Positions 33,835-43,538 of a DNA stretch of 64,000 bases are shown here, one piece after another. Both the position numbers and the translations under genes were made by a program. Under the pieces are notes generated by a model. That model was not told the origin of the DNA, ran no database searches, and was given only the letters and a program-made list of their open reading frames with translations. How positions within the stretch are numbered: position 1 is the first letter of the stretch; every line of letters starts with the position of its first letter. Origin of the DNA: Aquilaria yunnanensis (lineage: Eukaryota; Streptophyta; Magnoliopsida; Malvales; Thymelaeaceae); contig CM077600.1 in assembly GCA_039654915.1 (NCBI GenBank), forward strand, positions 43,570,492 through 43,634,491, given 5' to 3'.

Positions 33835-34383
33835 ATGGATCCTACTTTTTCCGCCTTGCGAAAGTATTTCCCTTCTCTCCCAATGAACATCCTAAAAAAG
33901 ATCTACCAAGTTCGCTGTGAACGATTAAGAGCTCTGATGCATAAAGGAATCCCTGAAGATGTGCGGTGGTTAATTGAAGCTAAGGTTCGTCTGGCAGGTG
34001 AAATCCCAGAGGCATTTGTGTCTTACATGCCTGGTGTTGGCAAAAGTTCTTATGCCAGAAAAAGAAGAGCGAAAAGATTACAAGTCTGCCATAAATGTGG
34101 TAGGTGGACTTGTAAGACTAGGTGTCGTTCTTTAGGAATGATCTCCAATAATCGAGAAGATAAAATACGGTTCATCAAGAATGGCTTGAGTAAGGACTCA
34201 TTGGATGATATCCAATTGACTCTTGAGACGCATTCTTGTGGATCTGTGCAACGTGAAATTCTTGATTTATGGAGTATTTTTCATGAAGAACGAAACCGTT
34301 ACAGTCCCGGGAATCTGACTTTAAACGACCCTGTTTGCCGGCTTGTAAGAAAGCTAGATGGGAAGCAGATCCTCGACTCATAG
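33835..34383 (+). CDS. Accessory basic zinc-finger protein, copy 1
   Basis: 182 residues, intact. A short N-terminal motif ALRKYFPSLP is followed by RCERLR, then RKRRAKR (75-81) and immediately a four-cysteine finger, Cys85, Cys88, Cys93, Cys97 (VCHKCGRWTCKTRC), then FIKNGL, THSCG and NDPVC. An Arg-rich stretch directly before a C4 finger is the layout of the small cysteine-rich nucleic-acid-binding proteins of some flexuous plant RNA viruses (carlavirus and relatives), which act as silencing suppressors or transcription effectors. This likeness is from motif comparison and is an inference. Not a known Ogre gene. First of three tandem paralogues; no clear TATA box close upstream. Confidence 0.8.
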   Translation: MDPTFSALRKYFPSLPMNILKKIYQVRCERLRALMHKGIPEDVRWLIEAKVRLAGEIPEAFVSYMPGVGKSSYARKRRAKRLQVCHKCGRWTCKTRCRSLGMISNNREDKIRFIKNGLSKDSLDDIQLTLETHSCGSVQREILDLWSIFHEERNRYSPGNLTLNDPVCRLVRKLDGKQILDS

Positions 34384-34545
34384 AAGCCGTTAATGCCGTT
34401 ACTGGACGTAAAACCAGTGGAAGATGTAAGCCACAGTCACAATTACTGTACATACAGTTTGTTATATTTGGAAAAATTTGCATTTTCTTTTGACAGATGT
34501 ACATGCTCCCCTAAGTGTAATCGACACGTTATCCCTTTTCATCAC

Positions 34546-34553
34546 TATAAATG
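34546..34553 (+). promoter_or_regulatory. TATA-like box of zinc-finger copy 2
   Basis: TATAAATG in the context CATCACTATAAATGCG, 127 bp before the ATG. The same words occur before copy 3, so the promoter was duplicated with the gene. Confidence 0.55.
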
Positions 34554-34672
34554 CGTGTTCTTCCTTCTGATTAAACAACAGATAAGATACCCCGTGACTT
34601 CTAAAGTCGATTATTCCAGTTTCCTGCAATAACTGATTCATTTCCCTCTTCTCTCAAATTCTTCTCTCATCA

Positions 34673-35221
34673 ATGGATTCTACTCTTTCTGTACTGCGAA
34701 AATACTTTCCTTCCCTCCCACTAAAAGTCCTTAAAAAGATCTACCTTGCTAGATGTGAAAGAATCAGAGTTTTTACACGCAAAGGCATTCCCGATAATGT
34801 GCAGTGGATAATTGAAGCTAAGGTCCGTTTGGCGGGTGAAGTTCCAGATGCATTTATGCCCCGCATGCCCGGTTTAGGTAAAAGCCGTTATGCCAAAAGG
34901 CGAAGAGCAAAGAGACTAGGCGTGTGTTATAAATGTGGGCGATGGAATTGTAATACTAAATGTCGCTCTTTAGGATACATCTCCATAAATCGTGAAGATA
35001 AAAGAAAATTCATTAAGAATGGCCTGCGTAAGGAGTCTCTGAAAGATATCCGAGAGACTCTTGAAACGCATTCTTGTGGAAAAGTGCAAGGTGAAATTAT
35101 CGGTTTATGGAGGACTTACCATAAAGAACGAAACCGTTACAGTCTTGGGAATGTGATTTTAAACGACCCCGTTTGTCAGTTTGTAAGAAAACTAGATGGG
35201 AAGCAAATCCCCGACTTATAG
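34673..35221 (+). CDS. Accessory basic zinc-finger protein, copy 2
   Basis: 182 residues, the same length as copy 1 and by eye roughly two-thirds identical. Retains LRKYFPSLP, RCERIR, the basic stretch RRRAKR, the finger VCYKCGRWNCNTKC with the same C-x2-C-x4-C-x3-C spacing, FIKNGL, THSCG and NDPVC. Starts lie 838 bp apart from copy 1, and flanking non-coding DNA is also repeated, so whole gene units were tandemly duplicated. Both the spacing of cysteines and the open frame are kept despite clear divergence, which points to selection for protein function inside the element. Confidence 0.8.
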   Translation: MDSTLSVLRKYFPSLPLKVLKKIYLARCERIRVFTRKGIPDNVQWIIEAKVRLAGEVPDAFMPRMPGLGKSRYAKRRRAKRLGVCYKCGRWNCNTKCRSLGYISINREDKRKFIKNGLRKESLKDIRETLETHSCGKVQGEIIGLWRTYHKERNRYSLGNVILNDPVCQFVRKLDGKQIPDL

Positions 35222-35370
35222 AAGGCATTGAAGCCATTACTGGACATGAATTAGTGGAAGATGAGAGCCACAGTCATGATTGCTGTACATATAAGCTGTC
35301 ATTTGTCTTTTCTTTTGGCAATAATGTACTTACTTCTGTAAGTGTAATAAACGCATTATCCTTTCATCAC

Positions 35371-35378
35371 TATAAATG
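35371..35378 (+). promoter_or_regulatory. TATA-like box of zinc-finger copy 3
   Basis: TATAAATG in CATCACTATAAATGCG, 115 bp before the aligned ATG at 35486, matching the site before copy 2. Confidence 0.55.
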
Positions 35379-35485
35379 CGTGTTCTTCCTTCTGGATACG
35401 GTACTCCATAACTCCCAAATTCAGTTATTTCCATTTCCTACAATCACTAATTTCTTTCTTTTTCTCTTAAATGCCTCATTCATCA

Positions 35486-36034
35486 ATGGAGCCTTCTCTT
35501 TCCGCTCTACGAAAATATTTCCCTTCTTTCCCAATAAATGTTCTTAAAAAGGTTTATCAAGCTAGATGTGAACGATTCCGACTATTTATGCACAAAGGCA
35601 TTCCTGATAATGTGCGGTGGCTAATCGAAGCTAAAGTTCGTTCGGCTGGTGAAGTTCCAGATGCGTTCTTTCCCCGTATGCCCGGCTTTGGTAAAAGCGT
35701 TTATGCCAAAAAGAGAAGAGCAAAGAGGCTAGGCGTCTGTCACAATTGTGGATCGTGGATTTGCGGCAATAAATGTCGTTCTCCAGGAGTGATCACCAGA
35801 AATCGTAATGATAGAATAAAATTCATCAAGAATGGCTTGCGTAAGGAATCTCTGGAAGATATCCGAGAGGTTCTTGAAGCGCATTCTTGCGGAATAGTGC
35901 AATTTGAGGTTGTTGGATTATGGATAATTCTCCAAAAAGAACGAGAACGTTACAGTCTTGGGAATCTGACCCTAAACGACCCTGTTTGCCAGTTTGTGAA
36001 AAAGCTAGATGAGATGCAAATCACTGATTCATAG
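35486..36034 (+). CDS. Accessory basic zinc-finger protein, copy 3
   Basis: Start chosen at 35486 (MEPSLSALRKYF) because it aligns with the starts of copies 1 and 2 and gives 182 residues; an in-frame ATG at 35471 would add five residues. The finger reads VCHNCGSWICGNKC, again after KRRAKR. The Arg of the GRW motif is Ser here. FIKNGL, a variant AHSCG and NDPVC are retained. Followed within about 50 bp by the ~87-bp array leading to the LOG gene. Confidence 0.8.
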   Translation: MEPSLSALRKYFPSFPINVLKKVYQARCERFRLFMHKGIPDNVRWLIEAKVRSAGEVPDAFFPRMPGFGKSVYAKKRRAKRLGVCHNCGSWICGNKCRSPGVITRNRNDRIKFIKNGLRKESLEDIREVLEAHSCGIVQFEVVGLWIILQKERERYSLGNLTLNDPVCQFVKKLDEMQITDS

Positions 36035-36084
36035 AAAGCATTGAAGCCGTTACTGGACGCAAAGCCAGTAGAAGACGGAACAAG

Positions 36085-36545
36085 GTCACGATTACTGTAC
36101 GTGCTAGCTGTCGCTTTTGAAATTTTCCTCCCCTTTTGGTAATAATGTATCCACTCCTGACATGAACCAAAGTCACGATTACTGTACGTGCTAGCTGTCG
36201 CTTTTGAAATTTTCCTCCTCTTTCAGCAATAATGTATCCACTCTTGACATAAGCCATAGTCACGATACTGTACATGCTAGCTGACGCTTTTGAAATTTTC
36301 CTCCCATAATGTACCCACTCCTGACATGAGCTATAATTATGACTACTGTATATACCTACCACTTTTGAAATTTTCCTTCTCATCCGACAATCATGTACCT
36401 ACTCCTGACATAAGCTACAGTCGCGACTACTGTACATGCTAGCAGCTATTTTGAAAATTTTCCTCCTCTTTTAACGATAGTGTACCCATACCTGACCAGA
36501 GTCATACCCGTGACTACTATGAATAGCTGGCAATAATGTATCCAT
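36085..36545 (+). repeat. ~87-bp tandem array, 5-6 units, upstream of LOG
   Basis: Units start at GTCACGATTACTGTAC (36085, 36172, 36259, then diverged copies near 36336, 36420 and 36496) and contain GCTAGCTGTCGC, TTTTGAAATTTTCCTCC and AATAATGTATCCACTC. The same order of words (CAGTCATGATTGCTGTACAT, AGCTGTC, TTTTGGCAATAATGTACTTA) occurs once before zinc-finger copy 3 and in weaker form before copy 2. The array therefore looks like an amplified upstream segment of these genes. Confidence 0.75.
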
Positions 36546-36583
36546 TCTTGAAAAATAAAATTATTGCCTTATCTCTTCATCTC

Positions 36584-36591
36584 TATAAATA
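36584..36591 (+). promoter_or_regulatory. TATA-like box of the LOG gene
   Basis: TATAAATA in CATCTCTATAAATATATC, only 40 bp before the ATG at 36624, implying a very short leader if used. Confidence 0.5.
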
Positions 36592-36623
36592 TATCATCTT
36601 TTCTCACAAGGGTAAGGATAGGA

Positions 36624-37256
36624 ATGGAGAAAACCCCAACTCGTAAATCCCGAAGTATTTGTGTATTTTCTGGGGCTTTTCCTGGAAAAGATGAAGAGTA
36701 TTTAAAAGCAGCCAACCATTTGGGTAGAGTATTAGCTGAGCGAAAAATACATTTAGTTTATGGAGGAGGTAGTGTCGGATTAATGGGAGGTGTAGCATCA
36801 GCAGCATCTCTAGGAGGAAGTCAAGTTCTGGGCATTATCCCTGGACCTCTGAAATTTATTTCTGGGGGCACGATTGGAGAAGAATTAGTGGTTAAAAATT
36901 TACAAGAGCGTGTGTTACAAATGCTTTTAAATGCTGATGCTTTTATCGCTCTACCAGGTGGTTTTGGCACATTGGGAGAAGTCTTTCAAATTGCTTCCAT
37001 GGCCCAACTTAATTTGCATAAGAAACCCATTGGGCTTTTAAATGTTAACAATTTCTTTACAGGTCTGATAGCTTTTATGGATTATGCTATGCAGAAGAAT
37101 TTTATATCAAGAGTGGCACGGCGAATCATAATATCCGCAACAACTGCTGAAGAATTGCTAGATAAAATACAAGCTTTTGTTCCTGAACCAGATCCAGCAA
37201 TGATTCAGATAGACTGGACGCGACAGTCTTTCCCGAACAGTTCGATCCCAAAATAG
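36624..37256 (+). CDS. LOG-type cytokinin riboside 5'-monophosphate phosphoribohydrolase carried by the retrotransposon
   Basis: LOG enzymes release active cytokinin base and ribose 5-phosphate from cytokinin nucleotides. 210 residues, close to the usual ~215. Start at 36624 (MEKTPTRKS); the frame is open 20 codons further upstream. Rossmann-type motifs are present: CVFSGAFPG, VYGGGSVGLMGG (45-56), GGTIGEE, and the signature PGGFGTLGE (111-119, PGGxGTxxE) with its Glu119. Of the conserved Arg-Lys pair before it, Arg96 is kept and Lys is Val97, so activity needs testing. ARRIIISATTAEELL matches the family's end. Plant LOG genes have several introns; this one has none and sits on the element's coding strand, consistent with capture from RNA. 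It is clearly diverged from typical plant LOGs. Confidence 0.88.
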   Translation: MEKTPTRKSRSICVFSGAFPGKDEEYLKAANHLGRVLAERKIHLVYGGGSVGLMGGVASAASLGGSQVLGIIPGPLKFISGGTIGEELVVKNLQERVLQMLLNADAFIALPGGFGTLGEVFQIASMAQLNLHKKPIGLLNVNNFFTGLIAFMDYAMQKNFISRVARRIIISATTAEELLDKIQAFVPEPDPAMIQIDWTRQSFPNSSIPK

Positions 37257-37769
37257 TCCTCTACTAACCCTGTTGAAATATTGTGGAAGAAGAAGTGATC
37301 CGATCCGTTTTGCTTGTCCTTTAGTTTTATTATCAGCATTTTCTTTCGTGTTTTAGTTTTTCTTTCAGGGAATTTCTTTTTTTATCTTATAAGATAGTCT
37401 CGTCCATGCTGATATTAAAACCATAGGACAATGCCTTTAGGTTGGAATGGCTGAGTAAAGAGTAATTTTTATTGCTCTTGAGACGCATCCTATTAGGTCT
37501 ATTAGGCATAACATTTTAGGATAGTTAAGCTTCAACCTTATTTGGATGACATATCTCTCAAGCGAATCTATATTTACTAAAGAAAATATTAGATGAACCT
37601 TGGATATTGATTCCAAACATCCGTTCCCTTTACATAATTTGTTAGCGATATTGTCATCATCAAGATTCACTCATTTTATCGAAGTCTAAAATTTCGCACT
37701 CGCCTATTATGCAAATTCACACTTTCGAAGAAAATTATTCCAATTCTAATTGCTTTCATATAAATTTCG
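37257..37769 (+). other. 3' region after LOG, non-coding
   Basis: About 500 bp with no domain-bearing frame. Likely 3' untranslated sequence of LOG and of the genomic RNA. Leads without a break into the 73-bp array. Confidence 0.5.
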
Positions 37770-39610
37770 CTCGAGGTTCAAGGAGATTTCCTTAACCTCA
37801 TTCCATCAATTTTTCTTCAAACGATAGGAGAGTTCCTATCGTCGAGGTTCTAAGGTAGGGCCCTTAACCTCAAAATAATCAATTTTCCTTCATCGTTTGA
37901 AGGAGAGTTCCTATCGTCGAGGTTCTAAGGTAGAGCCCTTAACCTCAAAATCATCAATTTTCCTTCAAACGATAGGAGAGTTCCTATTGTCGAGATTCTA
38001 AGGTAGGACCCTTAACCTCAAAATCATCAATTTTCCTTCAAACGATAGGAGAGTTCCTATCGTCGAGGTTCTAAGGTAGGGCCCTTAACCTCAAAATCAT
38101 CAATTTTCCTTCAAACGATAGGAGAGTTCCTATTGTCGAGGTTCTAAGGTAGGACCCTTAACCTCAAAATCATCAATTTTCCTTCAAACGATAGGAGAGT
38201 TCCTATCGTCGAGGTTCTAAGGTAGGACCCTTAACTTCAAAATCATCAATTTTCCTTCAAACGATAGGAGAGTTCCTATCGTCGAGGTTCTAAGGTAGGA
38301 CCCTTAACCTCAAAATCATCAATTTTCCTTCAAACGATAGGAGAGTTCCTGTCGTCGAGGTTCTAAGGTAGGACCCTTAACCTCAAAATCATCAATTTTC
38401 CTTCAAACGATAGGAGAGTTCCTATTGTCGAGGTTCTAAGGTAGGACCCTTAACCTCAAAATCATCAATTTTCCTTCAAACGATAGGAGAGTTCCTATCG
38501 TCGAGGTTCTAAGGTAGGACCCTTAACCTCAAAATCATCAATTTTCCTTCAAACGATAGGAGAGTTCCTGTCGTCGAGGTTCTAAGGTAGGACCCTTAAC
38601 CTCAAAATCATCAATTTTCCTTCAAACGATAGGAGAGTTCCTATCGTCGAGGTTCTAAGGTGGGACCCTTAACCTCAATCATCAATTTTCCTTCAAACGA
38701 TAGGAGAGTTCCTATCGTCGAGGTTCTAAGGTAGGACCCTTAACCTCAAAACAATCAATTTTCCTTCAAACGATAGGAGAGTTCCTATCGTCGAGGTTCT
38801 AAGGTAGGACCCTTAACCTCAAAATCATCAATTTTCCTTCAAACGATAGGAGAGTTCCTATCGTCGAGGTTCTAAGGTAGGGCCCTTAACCTCAAAATCA
38901 TCAATTTTCCTTCAAACGATAGGAGAGTTCCTATCGTCGAGGTTCTAAGGTAGGACCCTTAACCTCATTCAATCAATTTTACTTCAAACGATAGGAGAGT
39001 TCCTATCGTCGAGGTTCTAAGGTAGGACCCTTAACCTCAAAATCATCAATTTTCCTTCAAACGATAGGAAAGTTCCTATCGTCGAGGTTCTAAGGTAGGA
39101 CCCTTAACCTCATTCAAACAATTTTCCTTCAAACGATAGGAGAGTTCCTATCGTCGAGGTTCTAAGGTAGGGCCCTTAACCTCAAAATCATCAATTTTCC
39201 TTCAAACGATAGGAGAGTTCCTATTGTCGAGGTTCTAAGGTAGGACCCTTAACCTCAAAATCATCAATTTTCCTTCAAACGATAGGAGAGTTCCTATCAT
39301 CGAGGTTCTAAGGTAGGACCCTTAACCTCAAAACAATCAATTTTACTTCAAACGATAGGAGAGTTCCTATCGTCGAGGTTCTAAGGTAGGACCCTTAACC
39401 TCATTCAAACAATTTTCCTTCAAACGATAGGAGAGTTCCTATCGTCGAGGTTCTAAGGTAGGACCCTTAACCTCAAAATCATCAATTTTACTTCAAACGA
39501 TAGGAGAGTTCCTATTGTCGAGGTTCTAAGGTAGGACCCTTAACCTCAAAATTATCAAATTTTCCCTTCAACGATAGGAGAGTTCTTATCGCAGAGGCTC
39601 TAAAAAAATT
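37770..39610 (+). repeat. 73-bp tandem array, about 24 units plus degenerate ends
   Basis: Unit starts GAGGTTCTAAGGTAGGACCC, first clear copy at 37844, last at 39520, mean period 72.9 bp. Each unit holds two dyads: ACGATAGGA/TCCTATCGT with a 4-base loop, and GAGGTT-C-TAAGG against CCCTTAACCTC. Variation is mostly single bases (TATTGTC, TGTCGTC) and small changes at CAAAATCATC. Tandem arrays in the 3' region of Tat/Ogre elements are known and are a source of plant satellite DNA. Confidence 0.95.
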
Positions 39611-39714
39611 TTCCTTAACCACATAGTTTAGGCGGCGAGAAGGTTCTCAATGGCTAGCTAAGACGGACGAAATTTGGTAACTACTTTGCATACATCATGT
39701 CCCATGAAGCATGC

Positions 39715-39727
39715 AAAGGGGGGCAGC
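39715..39727 (+). other. Polypurine tract
   Basis: AAAGGGGGGCAGC ends immediately before the TG of the 3' LTR; primes plus-strand DNA synthesis. Confidence 0.88.
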
Positions 39728-42700
39728 TGTTGACACCCAATTTCGTCCGGGTTTTTTTTAAAAAATTTTTAAAAAAAAAAACTAATTAAAAAAATTATCA
39801 TTATTATTATTATTATTGCTAAAAAATTTTAATTATGTGAATTAGTTTAAAATATATTTTTATTTTGAGAAGATTTGATTTAAAATAATATATGTGCGAA
39901 TATGTATGTGTTTGAAATAAAAATAAAATTTCAGGAAAAAATGACAAAAAAATTAAAAGTTTGAGGTAAAAATGACAAAATTGAGAAGTTTCAGACAAAA
40001 TTGACAAATTCTGAAAGTTTCAGGAGCTTTGGGTAATTTTTCGCGTCAATTTTGGGCCTAAACGGACGTTTCTGGCCCAAATTGACAGAAAACATTAAAA
40101 TTGTCAAAATCAGAAGCTTCTGAGCTTATCCAGAGCTGGAGTAACGTAAAGGACTGAAACTGTCATTTTACCAATTTAAAAGATAAGTTTGATATTTTTT
40201 ATTAATTTATCCGTCTACAGTTCAGCTAAGCTCCTTCTATAAATACCCCCCCAAATTCAGTTCTGAACACAGAAAAAAATAGCAAAAAAACTTAGAGCTC
40301 CGTTTTAAAAAAAGAGAAAATTACAGCCCTTAGCCCCAGCCCTCTTCCCTTCTTCCCCAGAAAGCCAAATTTTTTTTTTTCACTGCTGTTCCCTCTCTCT
40401 TTCTCTCTCTCTCTCTCCGCCGTGCCCCTCGCTGCCCGCAGCCGCCGCCGTCCCTCCGCCTCGCCGCCCTCGCCGCCGCGCCGCCTCGCCGCCCCGCCGC
40501 GCCGCCAGCTGCCCCTGCCTCCCCCTCCTTTCGCGCGCGCCTTCGCGTCTCTGTTCTTCAGATTCAAAAACTTGTTTTGAAAGGTGAAACCTTGATTCCA
40601 TACTTCATCTTTTCAATTTCTTTCAATTTGGTCACTAACCTTTTATTTTTGTTCCTGCAGAATAAATTACTAACCTTTTTAATTTTTACTTGTTTATTTA
40701 TTTGTTAATTATTGTTATTATTACTAATCTTCTTTTTATTGTTGTTATTGACTTACTAACAACTAACTTTTAATATTATTATTGTTACTAACCTTTTAAT
40801 TTTTGCATTATTACTAACTTTTATAATTGTTGTTAACAATTAATTAATTTTTATTATTGTTGTTAATTAATTAATTTAATTAACTTGGCTAACTTTTTAT
40901 TATTGTTGTTAATTAATTAATTTAATTAACTTGGCTAACTTTTTATTATTGTTATTAATTAATTAATTTAATTAACTTGGCTAACTTTTTATTATTGTTG
41001 TTAATTAATTAATTAATTTAATTAACTTGACTAACTTTTTATTATTGTTGTTAATTAATTAATTTAATTAACTTGACTAACTTTTTATTATTGTTGTTAA
41101 TTAATTAATTAACTTGACTAACTTTTTATTATTGTTGTTAATTAATTAATTTAATTAACTTGACTAATTTCTTTTTATTATTGTTGTTAATTAATTAACT
41201 TAATTAAACTTGGCTAACTTTTATTTATTGTTGTTAATTAATCAACTTAATTAAACTTGGCTAACTTTTATTATTGTTGTTAATTAATTGACTTAATTAA
41301 ACTTGGCTAATTTTTATTATTGTTGTTAATTGTTAATCTAACTTTACTAACTTTTTTTATTGTTATTAACAACTAACTATATTAATTGTGCTAACTTTTA
41401 TTATTGTGTTATTAAAGTGGATGGCCAAAAAGCCCCACTTTATTTATTTTTTTTTTTTAACTAAAAGATAAAAAAAAGGAATTTTATGTGAATAATTTCC
41501 TAAAGGCTAATAAAAATTATTTTTTTTATAAACAAACATAATGAAATAAATAAATAAATAAATACAAATTTTTTTTTTAAATACATCTTTAAAAGTGATG
41601 TTTTTTTTCTAATTAATAATTAATAATGAAATATAAAAAAGAAATTAAATTCCATGTCCAAATGATCCGCCAGGATCCATGGCTTGGAAAATATTTTTTA
41701 AATAAAGTATATAAATAAATTTTCCTTTATTATTAAAAAAATAAAAAAAAAAACTTTGGACTAATATTTTTTATTTATCTCTTTATCCAGCAAAATAATA
41801 AAATATAATTTTTTTGGTTTCTTTATTAATAAAAAGAATAAAGGAGTAAAAATTTTCTTGGGCTAATATTTTACTTATTTCTTTCAAAATAATAAAAAAA
41901 AGATATAACATTTTTTTTTTGTTTCCTTTATTAAATAAAATTTTATTCAAATGATTTCAAATAAAGGTAATAATAAAAATCTTTTAGCAAACAAAAAGAA
42001 CATAAAAAAAATCATATAAATATCAAAAACTTTTTATACATATAAATCTTTGATTTCTTTAATCTTTTTTCAAAATAAATTATATAAATATCAAAACTTT
42101 ACCTTTATTTTCCTTATTAAATAATCATTTTTGCTTAATTTTTTTATCAAAAATAAAACAAACAAATATTAAGATTTTTATTTTATTTTTGAAATATATA
42201 TATAAATTTCCGGTTTCATCATTAAATAAATAAAGTTTTGTTTACTTTTTGATTCACCTTTTATTAAATAAAATATTAAGGCTTCACTTTTATTTTTAAA
42301 ATATACATATAAATCTTTAGTTTTCTTCATTAAATAAACAAAAACCTTGATTAAATAATTACTTTCTTGGTTCATCTTTTATCAAATCAAAAAAAATAAG
42401 CTTAAAAAATAAATATGTATAAATATCAAGACTTTCTTTATATAAATCTTTTCTTTATTATTTTATTGAATAATTAATTTTGGTTAATCTTTTAAATAAA
42501 AAATCAAATACATGAGAATTAAGATTTTATTTTCAACTCTTTTGTTTTCTTTGGTAAATAAATAAAATTCTGGTATTAAATAATTATTTTTATAAAAAAT
42601 TAGTTCATGGTATATTGGCTGGAAACTGTCTCGTGCCCGCTTTTGAGCTGCTTCACCTGGTGAAGAGGGTCTGGCTGAGTAACAACGCCCCGTACCATGA

Positions 42701-43533
42701 TCAAAGATTTTTTTTATTTTATTTTTTTTAAACTCTTTGATTCCTTTAAATTAACTTCTTATTAAATAAAAAAATTAATTGCTTTTGAATTCTTTTATGA
42801 ATTAAGAAAAAAATCAGATAAAAATAAAAGAAAGATAAAAAAAAGAAATAAAAGAAAGATAAAAAAAGAAATAAAAAAAAAAAGAAGATAAGAAAAATAA
42901 GATAAAAGATAAAAAAAAAAAGAAAAGAAAAGAAAGAAAAAAAAAGAAGTAAAAATATAAAGACAAATTTTTAGTTAGTATTAAAAATCATTACCTTTTA
43001 AAAAATTAATTTCAGGAATTAAATAATTACGATTAAGTAAATCAATTTCCATATCCGGATGATCCGGCAGGATCTACGGTTTGGAAAATATCAATTTTTT
43101 TAAAATAAATAAATTAAATAAAAAGATAAAAATCCATATTTTTACAATATGGATAAAATTGTTTAAAATTTCACCAAATTCCGTGTCCAAATGACTCGGC
43201 AGAGTCCATGGTTCGGAATCAAAAATCTTCCGTGTCCAAATGACTCGGCAGAGTCCATGGTTCGGAAGTATCAAATTTTATCCAACTTAATTACCAAAAA
43301 TCCACATTTTCGACTAATTCAGTTAAAATATCTAAATTAACTGAAATTTTTTTAAAAGCAAAGTAAAACAAAATTAAAATCAACTAAGGTGCCAATTTTT
43401 GGGCGTTTTAACAAAGTTGTTTCAACGTAACCGTACTCCCGAACCCCCGAACTCTCGCAGACCATATTTTAGGTGACCAATCGACCTAAGTAAACTGATT
43501 GGTGGCGACCCCAGAAAACCCGACGTTGCCACA
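39728..43533 (+). repeat. 3' LTR (3806 bp)
   Basis: Near-identical to the 5' LTR. Substitutions noticed: AGATAAAA/AGGTAAAA, TTTCGGAC/TTTCAGAC, AAACGTT/AAACATT, CGCACGCG/CGCGCGCG, TTTGAAAA/TTTGGAAA, GAATAAAA/GAATCAAA, plus length changes in A or T runs. Carries the same TATA box (40238-40245), the four hairpins (41652-41682, 43049-43079, 43181-43211, 43230-43260) and the closed structure at 42606-42699. Confidence 0.96.
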
Positions 43534-43538
43534 GTTAT
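43534..43538. repeat. Target-site duplication GTTAT, right copy
   Basis: Matches 19186-19190. Confidence 0.93.

Larger units (their letters stand above)
19191..43533 (+). mobile_element. Complete Ogre/Tat-lineage Ty3/gypsy LTR retrotransposon with accessory gene cassette
   Basis: 24,343 bp bounded by TG...CA LTRs and a 5-bp duplication. Order: 5' LTR, primer-binding site, leader, ORF1, gag-protease, short intron, pol (RT, RNase H, second RNase H, integrase), spacer, three zinc-finger genes, ~87-bp array, LOG gene, 73-bp array, polypurine tract, 3' LTR. The upstream ORF1, the intron between protease and RT, the second RNase H, very long LTRs and a repeat-rich 3' region are established marks of Ogre elements of the Tat clade. 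All long frames are open. By eye the LTRs differ by about six substitutions plus homopolymer indels, so the insertion is very recent and may be competent to move. The accessory genes between pol and the 3' LTR are not part of the usual Ogre set. Confidence 0.95.

Noticed and set aside
36624..37256. LOG gene as an ordinary host gene flanking a shorter element
   Set aside because: It lies between pol and the polypurine tract of a single element bounded by matching LTRs and a GTTAT duplication, and it has no introns.
37770..39610. CRISPR-like reading of the 73-bp array
   Set aside because: There are no unique spacers; whole units repeat, and the setting is the 3' region of a plant retrotransposon.
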